This document shows positions 24,046-32,308 of a stretch of 46,541 nt of DNA, one piece after another. A model generated the notes under the pieces. It was not told the origin of the DNA and searched no databases. It saw only the letters and a list, made by a program, of their open reading frames with translations. Each line of letters begins with the position of its first letter. Position 1 is the stretch's first letter. This stretch comes from Gammaproteobacteria bacterium (GTDB lineage: Bacteria > Pseudomonadota > Gammaproteobacteria > Thiotrichales > Thiotrichaceae): contig JAHJJD010000094.1 in NCBI GenBank assembly GCA_018822845.1, positions 1 through 46,541 on the forward strand, written 5' to 3'. The position numbers and the translations under genes are program-made.

Positions 24046-24146
24046 TGACAGGTTGGGAGGGGCGGGTTTTCTGTCAGAAAGTGACAAGATTGACAGTTTG
24101 CAGGCTGGTGAAGCCTGATAAGGTGACAATGTGACAGCTTGTGTCA
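24046..24146. promoter_or_regulatory. Cluster of TGACA/TGTCA boxes, possible enhancer (UAS) for the sigma-54 promoter
   Basis: Seven copies of TGACA or its complement: 24046, 24072, 24082, 24091, 24124, 24132 and 24142 (first base). Two pairs are 15-bp inverted repeats with N5 spacing: TGTCA-N5-TGACA (24072-24086) and TGACA-N5-TGTCA (24132-24146). They lie about 90-190 bp upstream of the predicted start, the usual distance for sigma-54 activators. The regulator is unknown. Confidence 0.5.
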
Positions 24147-24740
24147 GGTCAGGCTGGCGCGTAATGCCTGGCGGATCATCTGTTCAACGCTCAACCCCTG
24201 ATTTTCATAGGCGGCAATCATCTGGCTGGCCTGAGCTGGTTTATAACCAAGTGCCAGCAGGGCGTTGATGGCTTCGTCGCTGGCTGAGGCCGTGGGCGTT
24301 GCGTGGGAAATGTTACTGGTGGTAAAGCCATCATCCGATTTAGGCAGCCGGTCGCGTAATTCGATGACCAGGCGTTCCGCAGTTTTTTTGCCCACGCCGG
24401 GAATGCGGCTAAGACGGGCAATGTCGGAAGTGTGGATGACCTGCCTGAATTCCAGCGGACTCATGCCGGAAACAATGGCCAGCGCCATTTTGGGGCCAAC
24501 GCCATTCACTTTCAGCAGGTGGCGGAACAGTTCGCGCTCGGACTGGGAGCTGAAACCGAACAGGATTTGCGCATCTTCCCGCACCACGAAGTGCGTATAC
24601 AGGGTTACTTCCGCCTGTAATTCCGGTAGATCGTAGAAGGTAGTCATGGAGGCTTGCAGTTCATAACCCACGCCATTGACATCCAGCATCAGTTCAGGTG
24701 GCTGCTTGATGATGAGTTTTCCACGCAATAGTCCGATCAT
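24144..24740 (-). CDS. ruvA: Holliday junction DNA helicase RuvA
   Basis: 198 aa from ATG 24740 (MIGLLRGKL); the open frame upstream is repeat sequence. N-terminal OB fold, two helix-hairpin-helix motifs ([34 protein letters not shown]) and the C-terminal RuvB-binding helices ([16 protein letters not shown]). RuvA tetramers bind Holliday junctions and load RuvB. The ATG overlaps the ruvC stop (ATGA). No ruvB follows in the window, unlike the common ruvCAB order; the small-RNA locus begins right after ruvA. Confidence 0.95.
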   Translation of the reverse strand: MIGLLRGKLIIKQPPELMLDVNGVGYELQASMTTFYDLPELQAEVTLYTHFVVREDAQILFGFSSQSERELFRHLLKVNGVGPKMALAIVSGMSPLEFRQVIHTSDIARLSRIPGVGKKTAERLVIELRDRLPKSDDGFTTSNISHATPTASASDEAINALLALGYKPAQASQMIAAYENQGLSVEQMIRQALRASLT

Positions 24741-25294
24741 GATTCTGTTCTCTTTCTCCCCTCTCCCCTTGGGGGAGAGGGGTTGGGGGTGAGGGGTGAA
24801 CTTGCCTGAATGCGGCTTTGCAAGTGACTGGCATGAGCATGGCACACGGCTACGGCCAGCGCATCCGCCGTATCCGCCTGCAAACGGCCATGCAGCCCCA
24901 GCAGGATTTTGACCATGTGCTGTACTTGAGCCTTGTCTGCGCCACCTTTGCCCACCGTGGCTTGCTTGACTTCCTTGGGGCTGTATTCGGCGACCGGCAA
25001 GCCGCAGGTAACGCCAGCGCAGATGGCTGCGCCGCGCGCTTGTCCCAGTTTTAGTGCAGAGGAGGCATTGTTGGAGACGAATACGCTTTCTATCGCCATT
25101 TCCTGTGGTTGGTATTGGCGAATGATGGCGCTAAGTTCGGTGAAAATAATGCCCAGCCGTTCGGGAAGCGGGGCATCGCCCAGCCGCAGGCAGGTGCTGA
25201 AAATGTGCCGGTTATGTTGCCCGTCGGTTTCAATAACCCCGACACCCGTCTGGCGGGAACCGGGGTCAATGCCAAGGATGCGGCGCAGTGCCAC
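24737..25294 (-). CDS. ruvC: Crossover junction endodeoxyribonuclease RuvC
   Basis: 185 aa, slightly longer than the usual about 173. Catalytic acids in LGIDPGS (Asp10), MAIESVF and [14 protein letters not shown] are present. It cuts Holliday junctions in the cytoplasm, with RuvAB. The last 17 residues, [20 protein letters not shown]-like, are encoded by a palindromic repeat (24756-24800) that replaced the natural C-terminus. It starts right at the yebC stop and overlaps ruvA. Confidence 0.95.
   Translation of the reverse strand: MALRRILGIDPGSRQTGVGVIETDGQHNRHIFSTCLRLGDAPLPERLGIIFTELSAIIRQYQPQEMAIESVFVSNNASSALKLGQARGAAICAGVTCGLPVAEYSPKEVKQATVGKGGADKAQVQHMVKILLGLHGRLQADTADALAVAVCHAHASHLQSRIQASSPLTPNPSPPRGEGRKRTES
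24756..24800. repeat. GC-rich palindromic repeat at the ruvC-ruvA junction
   Basis: Perfect 11-bp inverted repeat CCCCTCTCCCC (24758-24768) / GGGGAGAGGGG (24772-24782) with loop TTG, plus a flanking TTGGGGGTGAGGGG arm. The same type of element lies in priA. It encodes the end of RuvC. As RNA the hairpin could also lower or couple translation of ruvA, whose start is only about 16 bp further on. Confidence 0.75.
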
Positions 25295-26044
25295 TTAACC
25301 GAACGCTTCCATGTCTTCGCTGGTAAAGTCGGCGTTGGTGAAGACTTCCTGCACGTCGTCAAGGTCTTCCAGCATGTCGATCATTTTCAGCAGTTTCTGT
25401 GCAGTGTCGCCTTCCACCAGGGTAAGGTTGTCGGCGCGCATGGTAACTTCATCATGATCCGGGGTGAAACCGGCAGCCACCAGCGCGGCCTTGGCGGCAG
25501 CGAAATCTTCCGGGGCGGTAATGATTTCGGCGGAACCGTCATCGTCCATCTGGATGTCTTCGGCACCTGCTTCGAGGGCCGCTTCCATCAGCTTTTCCTC
25601 GTCAACACCGGGAGCGAAGTTCATTACACCGATTTTTTTGAACTGGAAGGCAACCGAGCCGGAAGTGCCGAGGTTGCCGCCGTGTTTGGTAAGGGCGTGG
25701 CGCACCTCACCAACGGTACGGTTGACGTTATCGGTCATGGTTTCGATGATGACTGCGATCCCGCCAGGGCCGTAACCTTCGTAACGCACTTCGGAATAGT
25801 TTTCCATGCTGGTTTCACCCGCGCCGCGCTTGCAGGCTTTTTCGATAGTGTCTTTGGGCATGTTCGCACCCAATGCCTTGTCCACCGCCAAGCGCAGGCG
25901 TGGGTGGGCGTTGGGGTCGGAAGTTTTACCTTCCCGTGCTGCCACCGTTATTTCGCGGATGATCTTTGTCCAGATTTTGCCGCGTTTCTTGTCAACAGCA
26001 GCTTTCTGGTGTTTGATGTTTGCCCATTTACTATGACCGGCCAT
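25295..26044 (-). CDS. yebC: YebC/PmpR family protein (transcription/translation regulator)
   Basis: 249 aa. [14 protein letters not shown] is the family's invariant start; the [19 protein letters not shown] block and the [11 protein letters not shown] region are also present. Family members are described as DNA-binding regulators and, more recently, as factors relieving ribosome stalling. It heads the yebC-ruvC-ruvA operon, a common gammaproteobacterial order; its stop is immediately followed by the ruvC start. Confidence 0.95.
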   Translation of the reverse strand: MAGHSKWANIKHQKAAVDKKRGKIWTKIIREITVAAREGKTSDPNAHPRLRLAVDKALGANMPKDTIEKACKRGAGETSMENYSEVRYEGYGPGGIAVIIETMTDNVNRTVGEVRHALTKHGGNLGTSGSVAFQFKKIGVMNFAPGVDEEKLMEAALEAGAEDIQMDDDGSAEIITAPEDFAAAKAALVAAGFTPDHDEVTMRADNLTLVEGDTAQKLLKMIDMLEDLDDVQEVFTNADFTSEDMEAFG

Positions 26045-26105
26045 GTCGAACTCTCGTCAGTTAATCTCGAAAATGCGGCGTAGTTTAGCACAGGCTTGGC
26101 CAGTT

Positions 26106-26270
26106 TCAGACTTCCACCATCTCAAAATCATCCTTGCTGACGCCACATTCCGGACATTGCCAGTCGGCGGGAATGTCTTCCCAACGTGTACCGGGCAGAA
26201 TGCCTTCTTCCGGCATGCCTTTTGCCTCTTCGTAAATCCAGCCACACACGACACACATCCAGGTTTTCAT
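26106..26270 (-). CDS. Rubredoxin
   Basis: 54 aa. Two CxxC iron-binding knuckles, CVVCGW (from Cys6) and CPECGV (from Cys39), surround the conserved WIYEEAKG and [16 protein letters not shown]. This is the one-iron Fe(SCys)4 electron carrier; partners may be a reductase, oxygen-detoxifying flavoprotein or alkane hydroxylase, none seen nearby. Ribosome site GGAG lies about 10 bp before the ATG at 26270. It sits 60 bp upstream of yebC in the same direction. Confidence 0.93.
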   Translation of the reverse strand: MKTWMCVVCGWIYEEAKGMPEEGILPGTRWEDIPADWQCPECGVSKDDFEMVEV

Positions 26271-26466
26271 CGACAGTATTCTCCGTTCGGTTGATCACTT
26301 GCCATTATGTTGGATGGGCCAAATGCCCTCAATCCTGTGCAGAAAGCCTATGGGTATTGTCGGCCAGAATGCACGTTTGTAAGGTAATGGTTCAGCTGCT
26401 TGCGAGGTTTTTGCTAGACTTCGCCAAATAGTGTCATGAATCAGGGAACATCAGGCGGAATCGTGC

Positions 26467-26850
26467 ATGTATATTGTATATGTCATTTTTGCTCTTGCCA
26501 TCGTTTGGATCATTTATTATCTGGCGTGGCGTCAGGGTGCTGCCGTGGGCTATCACGATGGCTGGGCGGATGGCTATAAAAAAGGGCAGGAAGAGGGCAT
26601 GTCCAAGGGGATCAAGGCTGGCATAAAGGAGCAGTTGATCAATAGTCTGGCCGGTGCGACACGCGAAGGGGCGCTACCTGAGGTGGAACAACAAGTGCGT
26701 CGGGAATTGCTGGCAAGCCTGACGGCCAAACCCGCCACCCCGGCCAAGAAGCCAGCCAAACCCGGCATTCTGGCGGGGCTGTGGCAACGTTTTGGCTGGT
26801 GGGCGGTGCTGTGCGCCCTGCTGGCCGTGACAGTCTACGCAGTCCGCTAG
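26467..26850 (+). CDS. Hypothetical membrane protein with two membrane segments
   Basis: 127 aa. N-terminal transmembrane helix (about 2-20), then a Gly-rich charged stretch (YHDGWADGYKKGQEEGMSKG, about 29-48) with a repeating G-x3 spacing, an Ala/Lys/Pro-rich linker (KPATPAKKPAKP), and a second hydrophobic helix (about 108-125). I do not recognise a family. It stands alone on the plus strand between rubredoxin and the convergent deacetylase gene. Codon use is like that of neighbouring core genes, so it is probably real. Confidence 0.7.
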   Translation: MYIVYVIFALAIVWIIYYLAWRQGAAVGYHDGWADGYKKGQEEGMSKGIKAGIKEQLINSLAGATREGALPEVEQQVRRELLASLTAKPATPAKKPAKPGILAGLWQRFGWWAVLCALLAVTVYAVR

Positions 26851-26858
26851 CCGCTGGC

Positions 26859-27788
26859 TCAGTGGAATTCCGCCAGTTCCTTGATGTGTGCCGTTACGCT
26901 GCGGCCCAGCGGTGACAGTTCATAACCGCCTTCCAGACAGGAAACCACCCGTCCGCCACAGCAATCCTTGGCGATTTGGCAGAGTTCGCGGGTAATCCAG
27001 ACATAATCACGTTCGACCAGATTGAAGCCGCCCATGTCGTCTTCCAGATGGGAGTCAAAACCGGCAGAAATCATGATCAGTTCGGGCTTGAACTCGCGCA
27101 TGGCGGGCAACCAGCTTGCTTCAATGGCTTCACGCCATGCGGCCCCGCCAGTGCCTGCGGGCAGCGGCAGGTTGAAAATGTTGGGTACATCGGTATCCGC
27201 CCCGCTAAACGGGTAGAACGGATGCTGGAAGGATGAGCAGAACATGACGCGCGCATCCCCGGAGAAGATTTCTTCCGTGCCATCACCGTGGTGCACATCG
27301 AAATCGATGATGGCGACCCGTTCCACCCCGTACACTTCCAGCGCATGGGCAGCACCGACCGCGACATTGTTGAAAATGCAGAAACCGGCGGCACGGTTGC
27401 GTCCCGAGTGGTGGCCTGGTGGGCGGATGGCGCAGAAAGCATGTTTGTGGGTTCCCGCCATGACCAGATCAACTGCCATCACCGCAGCCCCGGCAGCGTG
27501 CAGTGCTGCATCCAGGGAGTGTGGGTTCATGCCGGTGTCGCCATCCAGCGAGGCATGACCTTCCGTCGGGGAGGTTGCGAACACGCGCTCCACATATTCA
27601 GCATCGTGCACACGCAGCAGATGCTCGCGTTCCGCACAATGGGAGTCGTAGTGGCGCGAAATCCAGTCAACACCAGACATGATCATGCGGTTGTTGATGG
27701 CGTCCAGACGATCGGCGCACTCCGGATGGTACGGCGAGCCATTATCATGCAAGTGACAATGAGAGTGGGTAATTACGGCAACGGTCAT
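26859..27788 (-). CDS. Histone deacetylase family protein (class II-type deacetylase)
   Basis: 309 aa. It holds the zinc-hydrolase signatures RPPGHHSGRNRAAGFC (tandem His), IIDFDVHHGDGTEEIF (metal Asp/His) and ISAGFDSH (metal Asp). Bacterial members deacetylate acetyl-lysine, acetylpolyamines or short amides in the cytoplasm. The gene is divergent from, and only about 90 bp away from, a Pat-type protein acetyltransferase. This suggests matching removal and addition of acetyl groups, although the true substrate is not shown by sequence. Confidence 0.9.
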   Translation of the reverse strand: MTVAVITHSHCHLHDNGSPYHPECADRLDAINNRMIMSGVDWISRHYDSHCAEREHLLRVHDAEYVERVFATSPTEGHASLDGDTGMNPHSLDAALHAAGAAVMAVDLVMAGTHKHAFCAIRPPGHHSGRNRAAGFCIFNNVAVGAAHALEVYGVERVAIIDFDVHHGDGTEEIFSGDARVMFCSSFQHPFYPFSGADTDVPNIFNLPLPAGTGGAAWREAIEASWLPAMREFKPELIMISAGFDSHLEDDMGGFNLVERDYVWITRELCQIAKDCCGGRVVSCLEGGYELSPLGRSVTAHIKELAEFH

Positions 27789-27881
27789 ATGCTTTTATAA
27801 AAAACAAGAGTAAGATATGCTGCAATGCACAAAAGAACAGGCTTCCCTTTTGTGCATCCGTATATCATAGAGGTTTTGGCT

Positions 27882-30593
27882 ATGAGCCACCATTACTTGA
27901 ATCAACTATTTGCACCGCAAAACATTGCGGTGTTTGGTGCCAGTAACAGGGAAAACGCGGTGGGGACCGTTGTTTTCCAGAATCTGTTGAATTCCACTTT
28001 CAAGGGGAATATCTATCCGCTTAACCCCAAGCATGCCGAGGTACAAGGGCAGAAAGCCTGGCCGAATCTGGCTGAGCTGAACAAGCCGGTTGATCTTGCT
28101 GTAATTGCTACGCCTGCGTCAACTGTTCCTGCCATTATCCGTGAGTGTGGCGAACATGGGGTCAAGGACGCTGTGGTGTTGTCTGCCGGGTTCGCGGAAG
28201 CGGGTTCGCGCGGCCAGCGCTTGCAGAAAGAGATAGTCGATATTGCCCGCCAATACAGCATGCACATCATCGGTCCCAACTGCCTTGGCATCATGCGGCC
28301 ATCGGTCGGTTTGAATGCCACCTTTACCCGTAATCAGGCGCAGCCGGGCAATCTGGCGCTGGTGTCGCAATCGGGAGCCATGTGCACGGCGATCCTGGAC
28401 TGGGCGGCCAGCCAGCAGATTGGTTTTTCCACGGTCATTACCCTCGGTGATACGGCGGATGTGGATTTTGGCGATGCACTGGATTTCCTCGCGCTTGACC
28501 CCAAAACCGACAGTATCCTGCTGTACATTGAGGGCATCCACGATGCGCGCGGTTTCATGAGTGGCCTGCGCACGGCTTCGCGCATGAAACCAGTTATTAC
28601 CCTGAAAGCCGGGCGGTATGAGGAAGGTTCGCGCGCGGCGACTTCGCATACCGGCGCGATTGTTGGTGGTGATGATGCTTTTGATGCGGCGCTTGAGCGT
28701 GCTGGCGTGGTCAGGGTCAATACCATTGCGCAACTGTTTTCTGCCGCACAGATTCTGTCTTCCGGCGCGCGCGTCAACCAGAACCGTCTACTGATTGTTA
28801 CCAACGGTGGCGGCCCCGGTGTGATGGCGACTGACCGGGCGGTGGAAGTCGGCTTGCGCATGGCGAGCCTGTCTGCTGCGACGCTGGATGAACTGAACAA
28901 GGTATTGCCGTTCACCTGGTCACGCGGTAATCCGGTGGATATTCTGGGTGATGCGAATCCGGAACGTTACACCAGCGCTATCAATCTGTGCATGCGTGAT
29001 GAAAATGTCGACGGTGTTCTGGTCATGTTAAGCCCGCAGGCAATGACAGACCCGGAGGGTGTCGCCCAGGCCGTGACAGGCATCTGCGCTGAAACGAAAA
29101 AGGGCAAGGATTGCAAGCCCATCCTGACCTGCTGGATGGGGGAACAACAGGTCGCCAGTGGCCGCAAGATACTGGCGGATGCCGGTGTACCGCATTTCCG
29201 CACCCCGGAGTCGGCGGTGGAGGCTTTTGCCTACCTGACCCATTACCGTAGCAACCAGAAACTGCTGATGCAGGTTCCACCTTCCGTGAAAGAGCAGGCG
29301 CGCGAGCCGGATGTGGCAGGTGCCCGCCTGATCATCGAAAGCGTGCTGGCGGAAGGGCGACGTTCGCTGTCCACTACCGAGTCCCGTGCTATCCTGGCGG
29401 CATTCCGCATTCCTTCCATGCCGACCATCCTCACCCGCAGCCCGGCGGAAGCGCTGGTAGCGGCGGAATCGCTCGGCTACCCGGTGGTGATGAAAATCAG
29501 TTCCCCCGACATTGCCCACAAGTCGGATGTCGACGGGGTACGCCTCAATGTTGCCAGCGCCCATGATGTGCGCAGCGTCTATCAGGAGCTGACGGAATCT
29601 GTGCGCCGCAGTCTGCCGGAAGCCAGGCTTGAAGGTGTGACGGTTGAAAGCATGTATCACAGTAAATCCTCACGTGAGCTGATGGTTGGTGTGGTGCGTG
29701 ACCCGGTATTCGGCCCTGTGATCAGTTTTGGCACTGGCGGCACCTCGGTGGAAATCCACCGTGACCGGGCAGTCGCCTTGCCGCCGCTGAACGACTACAT
29801 GATCAAGAAAACCGTGTGCCGCACCCGCGTCGCCAAGTTGCTGGGCCAGTTCCGCAACATGCCTGCGATCAATTTCGAGGCGCTGTGGAAAGTCATGCAG
29901 CGTGTATCCGAAATGGTTTGCGAGCTGCCGGAAGTTGTTGAAATGGACATCAACCCGCTGGTGGCGGATGAGTATGGCGTGGTGGCGGTGGATGCGCGTT
30001 TCGTCATCAACTACCCGCCTACCAGCGCGCGGCGCTATGACCACATGGCGATCCACCCTTACCCCAACGATCTGGTCAAGCGCCAGCAATTGGCGGATGG
30101 CACCGACATCGTCATCCGTCCGATCCGCCCGGAAGACGCCGAAATTGAGCAGGCATTCGTGCGCAACCTGTCGAAAGAGTCGCGTTACATGCGCTTTATG
30201 CAGGCGTTGCGTGAACTGACGCCTGACATGCTGGTGCGTCTTACGCAAATTGATTACGATCGTGAAATGGCGTTTCTGGCGCTGAGCAGGCAGGATGGTC
30301 AGGAAATCGAAATCGGTGTGGCGCGTTACGCCATCAACCCTGACAAGGCCAGTTGTGAATTTGCGCTGGTAATTGCAGATGAGTGGCAAAACCGTGGTCT
30401 CGGCGGGCTGATGATGCACACCCTGATTGAGGCTGCCCGCACCAGAGGTTTGCGCACCATTGAGGGTGAGGTGCTGTCGCACAACGCCGGTATGCTCAAG
30501 TTGATGCAACGGCTCGGTTTCGAGCGCCACAAAAACGACATGGACGATACCATCGTGATCGTCACCAAACGTTTGGGAGATAATTGTTGCTAG
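27882..30593 (+). CDS. Protein lysine acetyltransferase, Pat/YfiQ type (ADP-forming acyl-CoA synthetase-like plus GNAT)
   Basis: 903 aa from ATG 27882 (AGAGG at good spacing); an upstream start at 27825 adds an unconserved leader. Domains: CoA-binding (about 8-130, VFGASNRENAVG), succinyl-CoA ligase-like (about 150-300, with SQSGAMCTAIL and SHTGAIVGG), an ATP-grasp region (about 490-710, VMKISSPDIAHKSDVDGV) and a C-terminal GNAT domain (about 740-895, ADEWQNRGLGGLMMHTLIEAA). Such proteins acetylate acetyl-CoA synthetase and other enzymes. The SHTGA segment keeps a histidine at the site used for phosphotransfer in true synthetases; whether it is active cannot be judged. Confidence 0.9.
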   Translation: MSHHYLNQLFAPQNIAVFGASNRENAVGTVVFQNLLNSTFKGNIYPLNPKHAEVQGQKAWPNLAELNKPVDLAVIATPASTVPAIIRECGEHGVKDAVVLSAGFAEAGSRGQRLQKEIVDIARQYSMHIIGPNCLGIMRPSVGLNATFTRNQAQPGNLALVSQSGAMCTAILDWAASQQIGFSTVITLGDTADVDFGDALDFLALDPKTDSILLYIEGIHDARGFMSGLRTASRMKPVITLKAGRYEEGSRAATSHTGAIVGGDDAFDAALERAGVVRVNTIAQLFSAAQILSSGARVNQNRLLIVTNGGGPGVMATDRAVEVGLRMASLSAATLDELNKVLPFTWSRGNPVDILGDANPERYTSAINLCMRDENVDGVLVMLSPQAMTDPEGVAQAVTGICAETKKGKDCKPILTCWMGEQQVASGRKILADAGVPHFRTPESAVEAFAYLTHYRSNQKLLMQVPPSVKEQAREPDVAGARLIIESVLAEGRRSLSTTESRAILAAFRIPSMPTILTRSPAEALVAAESLGYPVVMKISSPDIAHKSDVDGVRLNVASAHDVRSVYQELTESVRRSLPEARLEGVTVESMYHSKSSRELMVGVVRDPVFGPVISFGTGGTSVEIHRDRAVALPPLNDYMIKKTVCRTRVAKLLGQFRNMPAINFEALWKVMQRVSEMVCELPEVVEMDINPLVADEYGVVAVDARFVINYPPTSARRYDHMAIHPYPNDLVKRQQLADGTDIVIRPIRPEDAEIEQAFVRNLSKESRYMRFMQALRELTPDMLVRLTQIDYDREMAFLALSRQDGQEIEIGVARYAINPDKASCEFALVIADEWQNRGLGGLMMHTLIEAARTRGLRTIEGEVLSHNAGMLKLMQRLGFERHKNDMDDTIVIVTKRLGDNCC

Positions 30594-31396
30594 AAGCGGA
30601 TACAAACACACCGGCAATGCCCGTCGTCATGACGCTTGCCGGACACGACCCTTGCGGTGGCGCGGGTATTCAGGCTGACATTGAGGCAATCGCCAGCCAG
30701 GGCTGTCACCCGGTTTCGGTCATTACCTGTTTGACAGTGCAGGATACCTGTAATGTGCAGCGCATTGAGCCTGTCGCCGATTATCTGATTGAGCAGCAGG
30801 CGGAGGCGGTGCTGGCGGATATGCCGGTTGCGGCTTTCAAGATCGGTTTGCTGGGCAGTGTGGAGGTGGTAGAGGCAGTCCACCGCATTCTGTTGCAAGC
30901 ACCGGATGTGCCGGTGATTCTTGACCCGGTATTGGCGGCGGGTGGGGGTAAAAGCCTTGCTGCCGAGATACTGCTGGAAGCTATCCGCGAATATCTGTTG
31001 CCACTGACTACCCTGCTGACCCCCAATGTGCCGGAAGCGGCGCAACTGGCCATGGCGGGCGAAACACTGGACGAACAGGCGCTTTCCCTGCTGGATCAGG
31101 GCTGTGAATACGTGTTGCTGACCGGAACCCATGCTGAAACCGAGCGGGTGGAAAACGTGCTGTATGGCGAAGGCAAGCGCCTGCGTACCTGGACGTGGGA
31201 ACGGTTGCCGGAAACCTACCACGGTTCCGGCTGTACGCTGGCTTCCGCCTGTGCGGCCAATCTGTCCAAAGGTATGGAAATCAGCAAGGCGGTAGCGGCG
31301 GCGCAGGCGTATGCGTGGGGAAGTTTGCAGGCTGGGCGCAAGATCGGGCGGGGGCAGTGGCTTCCTGACCGGTTTTACTGGCGGACTGCTTCCTGA
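30587..31396 (+). CDS. thiD: Hydroxymethylpyrimidine/phosphomethylpyrimidine kinase
   Basis: 269 aa. The start is probably TTG 30587, 7 bp after GGGAG, overlapping the acetyltransferase stop; TTG 30584 and ATG 30617 are alternatives. Ribokinase fold: LAGHDPCGGAGIQADIEA (HMP-binding loop), VLDPVLAAGGGKS-like block, TPNVPEAAQL and the C-terminal HGSGCTLASACAANL anion hole. It phosphorylates HMP and HMP-P in thiamine synthesis. There is no other thi gene next to it. Confidence 0.92.
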   Translation: MLEADTNTPAMPVVMTLAGHDPCGGAGIQADIEAIASQGCHPVSVITCLTVQDTCNVQRIEPVADYLIEQQAEAVLADMPVAAFKIGLLGSVEVVEAVHRILLQAPDVPVILDPVLAAGGGKSLAAEILLEAIREYLLPLTTLLTPNVPEAAQLAMAGETLDEQALSLLDQGCEYVLLTGTHAETERVENVLYGEGKRLRTWTWERLPETYHGSGCTLASACAANLSKGMEISKAVAAAQAYAWGSLQAGRKIGRGQWLPDRFYWRTAS

Positions 31397-31404
31397 ATAA
31401 CCGC

Positions 31405-31557
31405 TTATCGGCAATCGTGCATCGGCTCGCTGTCAATTTCATGCACATGCCCATCGCGCCATTTCACTTTGGCGCAAGCGCCAACGGCAAGCGTGCCGTC
31501 CGTTTGGTCGAGTTCGGTTGTATTGACTGCATCACCGTTTGCATTGGAATAATCAAC
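31405..31557 (-). pseudogene. Possible 3' remnant of an unknown gene overlapping the toxin tail
   Basis: In a frame other than the toxin's, the minus strand reads VDYSNANGDAVNTTELDQ, then about 30 residues containing GACAKVKWRDGHVHEID and ends at TAA 31407-31405. The stretch has natural-looking protein composition but no start. The toxin's last 20-odd residues are read through the same DNA. This may be the tail of a gene displaced when the toxin-antitoxin pair arrived. Chance open frame is a fair alternative. Confidence 0.3.
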
Positions 31558-32006
31558 GTCAATGGTTTGGTGGTGTAGGGCGTAAACCCGTATTTCTGGT
31601 AAAACCGTTGTGCGTGTTCGTGTTTGGCATCGACGATAATGCCAACCGTACCGATTTCCCCTGCAATTCTGGCGCAGCGTGCCAGCGCATTCATCAGTAA
31701 TAACTCACCCAGCCGTTGCCCCTGACAGGTTTTGTCCACTGCCAAGCGACTCAAGCGGGCGACAGGCGCGGGATATCGTGGGGGCAATTTTTTGCGGATA
31801 GCGGCAGGCAAATCCGCTAACTGTGATTCCGCCATGCTCAGGCTGTAGAAGCCCGCCACAGTGTCGTTATCAACCGCAACGAAAGTACGGCTGACATTCT
31901 TGCGGCTGTGTTGCCCTGCCAGTTGTTGCAGGTAGTGGTTCAGGGCGGGTTCGCCGCAATCAAACACATCCCGCGCTATCGCGGCGTTGAAGGGGATAAT
32001 CTGCAT
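31464..32006 (-). CDS. GNAT-family toxin (TacT/AtaT type)
   Basis: 180 aa from ATG 32006 (MQIIPFNAAI); TTG 32015 overlapping the antitoxin stop is the alternative. The GNAT core has FVAVDNDTVAGFYSLSMA, the acetyl-CoA loop RLAVDKTCQGQRLGELLL and the end FYQKYGFTPY with the catalytic-type Tyr. Such toxins acetylate the amino acid on charged tRNA and block translation. Known relatives end soon after the PLTLIIPM segment; the extra 20-odd residues (STKRTARLPLALAPK end) look like read-through of foreign DNA. It follows a DUF1778 antitoxin with overlapping or near-overlapping ends. Confidence 0.85.
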   Translation of the reverse strand: MQIIPFNAAIARDVFDCGEPALNHYLQQLAGQHSRKNVSRTFVAVDNDTVAGFYSLSMAESQLADLPAAIRKKLPPRYPAPVARLSRLAVDKTCQGQRLGELLLMNALARCARIAGEIGTVGIIVDAKHEHAQRFYQKYGFTPYTTKPLTLIIPMQTVMQSIQPNSTKRTARLPLALAPK

Positions 32007-32011
32007 CCGGC

Positions 32012-32290
32012 TCAATCCAGCAAGGCTTGGTGGCGTTGCATGGCTGCACGTAGGGCGGCATTGGGCGGCGGCGGGTTATCCAGCAAGTCCATGAAACGAT
32101 CCCATTCCTGCTGGTTCAGAGTGATTTGGCGGGATTCTGCCAGTACCTGTTCGGCAGCTTTGCGGGCGGCATTCAACAGGAAATCGGTCATGGAAATGTT
32201 GGAAACAGCGGCAGCAGCAATCAACATCCGCTTCAGTTCGGGTGGGGTGCGGATGCTGATGCGGTCATCTTTGGCGGCGGTGCTGGGCAT
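32012..32290 (-). CDS. DUF1778 ribbon-helix-helix antitoxin (TacA type)
   Basis: 92 aa. N-terminal ribbon-helix-helix DNA-binding part (DDRISIRTPPELKRMLIAAA and NISMTDFLLNAARKAAEQVL), then a C-terminal tail that normally wraps the toxin (LNQQEWDRFMDLLDNPP). It is the first gene of the pair and should repress its own promoter. GAGGAA precedes the ATG at 32290. A 12-bp palindrome-like CTATGTGGATAG (32309-32320), 18 bp upstream, is a candidate operator. Confidence 0.88.
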   Translation of the reverse strand: MPSTAAKDDRISIRTPPELKRMLIAAAAVSNISMTDFLLNAARKAAEQVLAESRQITLNQQEWDRFMDLLDNPPPPNAALRAAMQRHQALLD

Positions 32291-32308
32291 AGCGTATTCC
32301 TCGTTAGG

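Noticed and set aside
23841-24134. Plus-strand open frame of 97 codons between mazG and ruvA
   Set aside because: No ribosome site, hydrophobic low-quality composition, and it runs antisense through the sigma-54 promoter and its upstream boxes; more likely a chance frame.
29670-30617. Minus-strand open frame (315 codons) opposite the Pat gene
   Set aside because: Antisense to the conserved ATP-grasp and GNAT domains; Arg/His-rich shadow composition.
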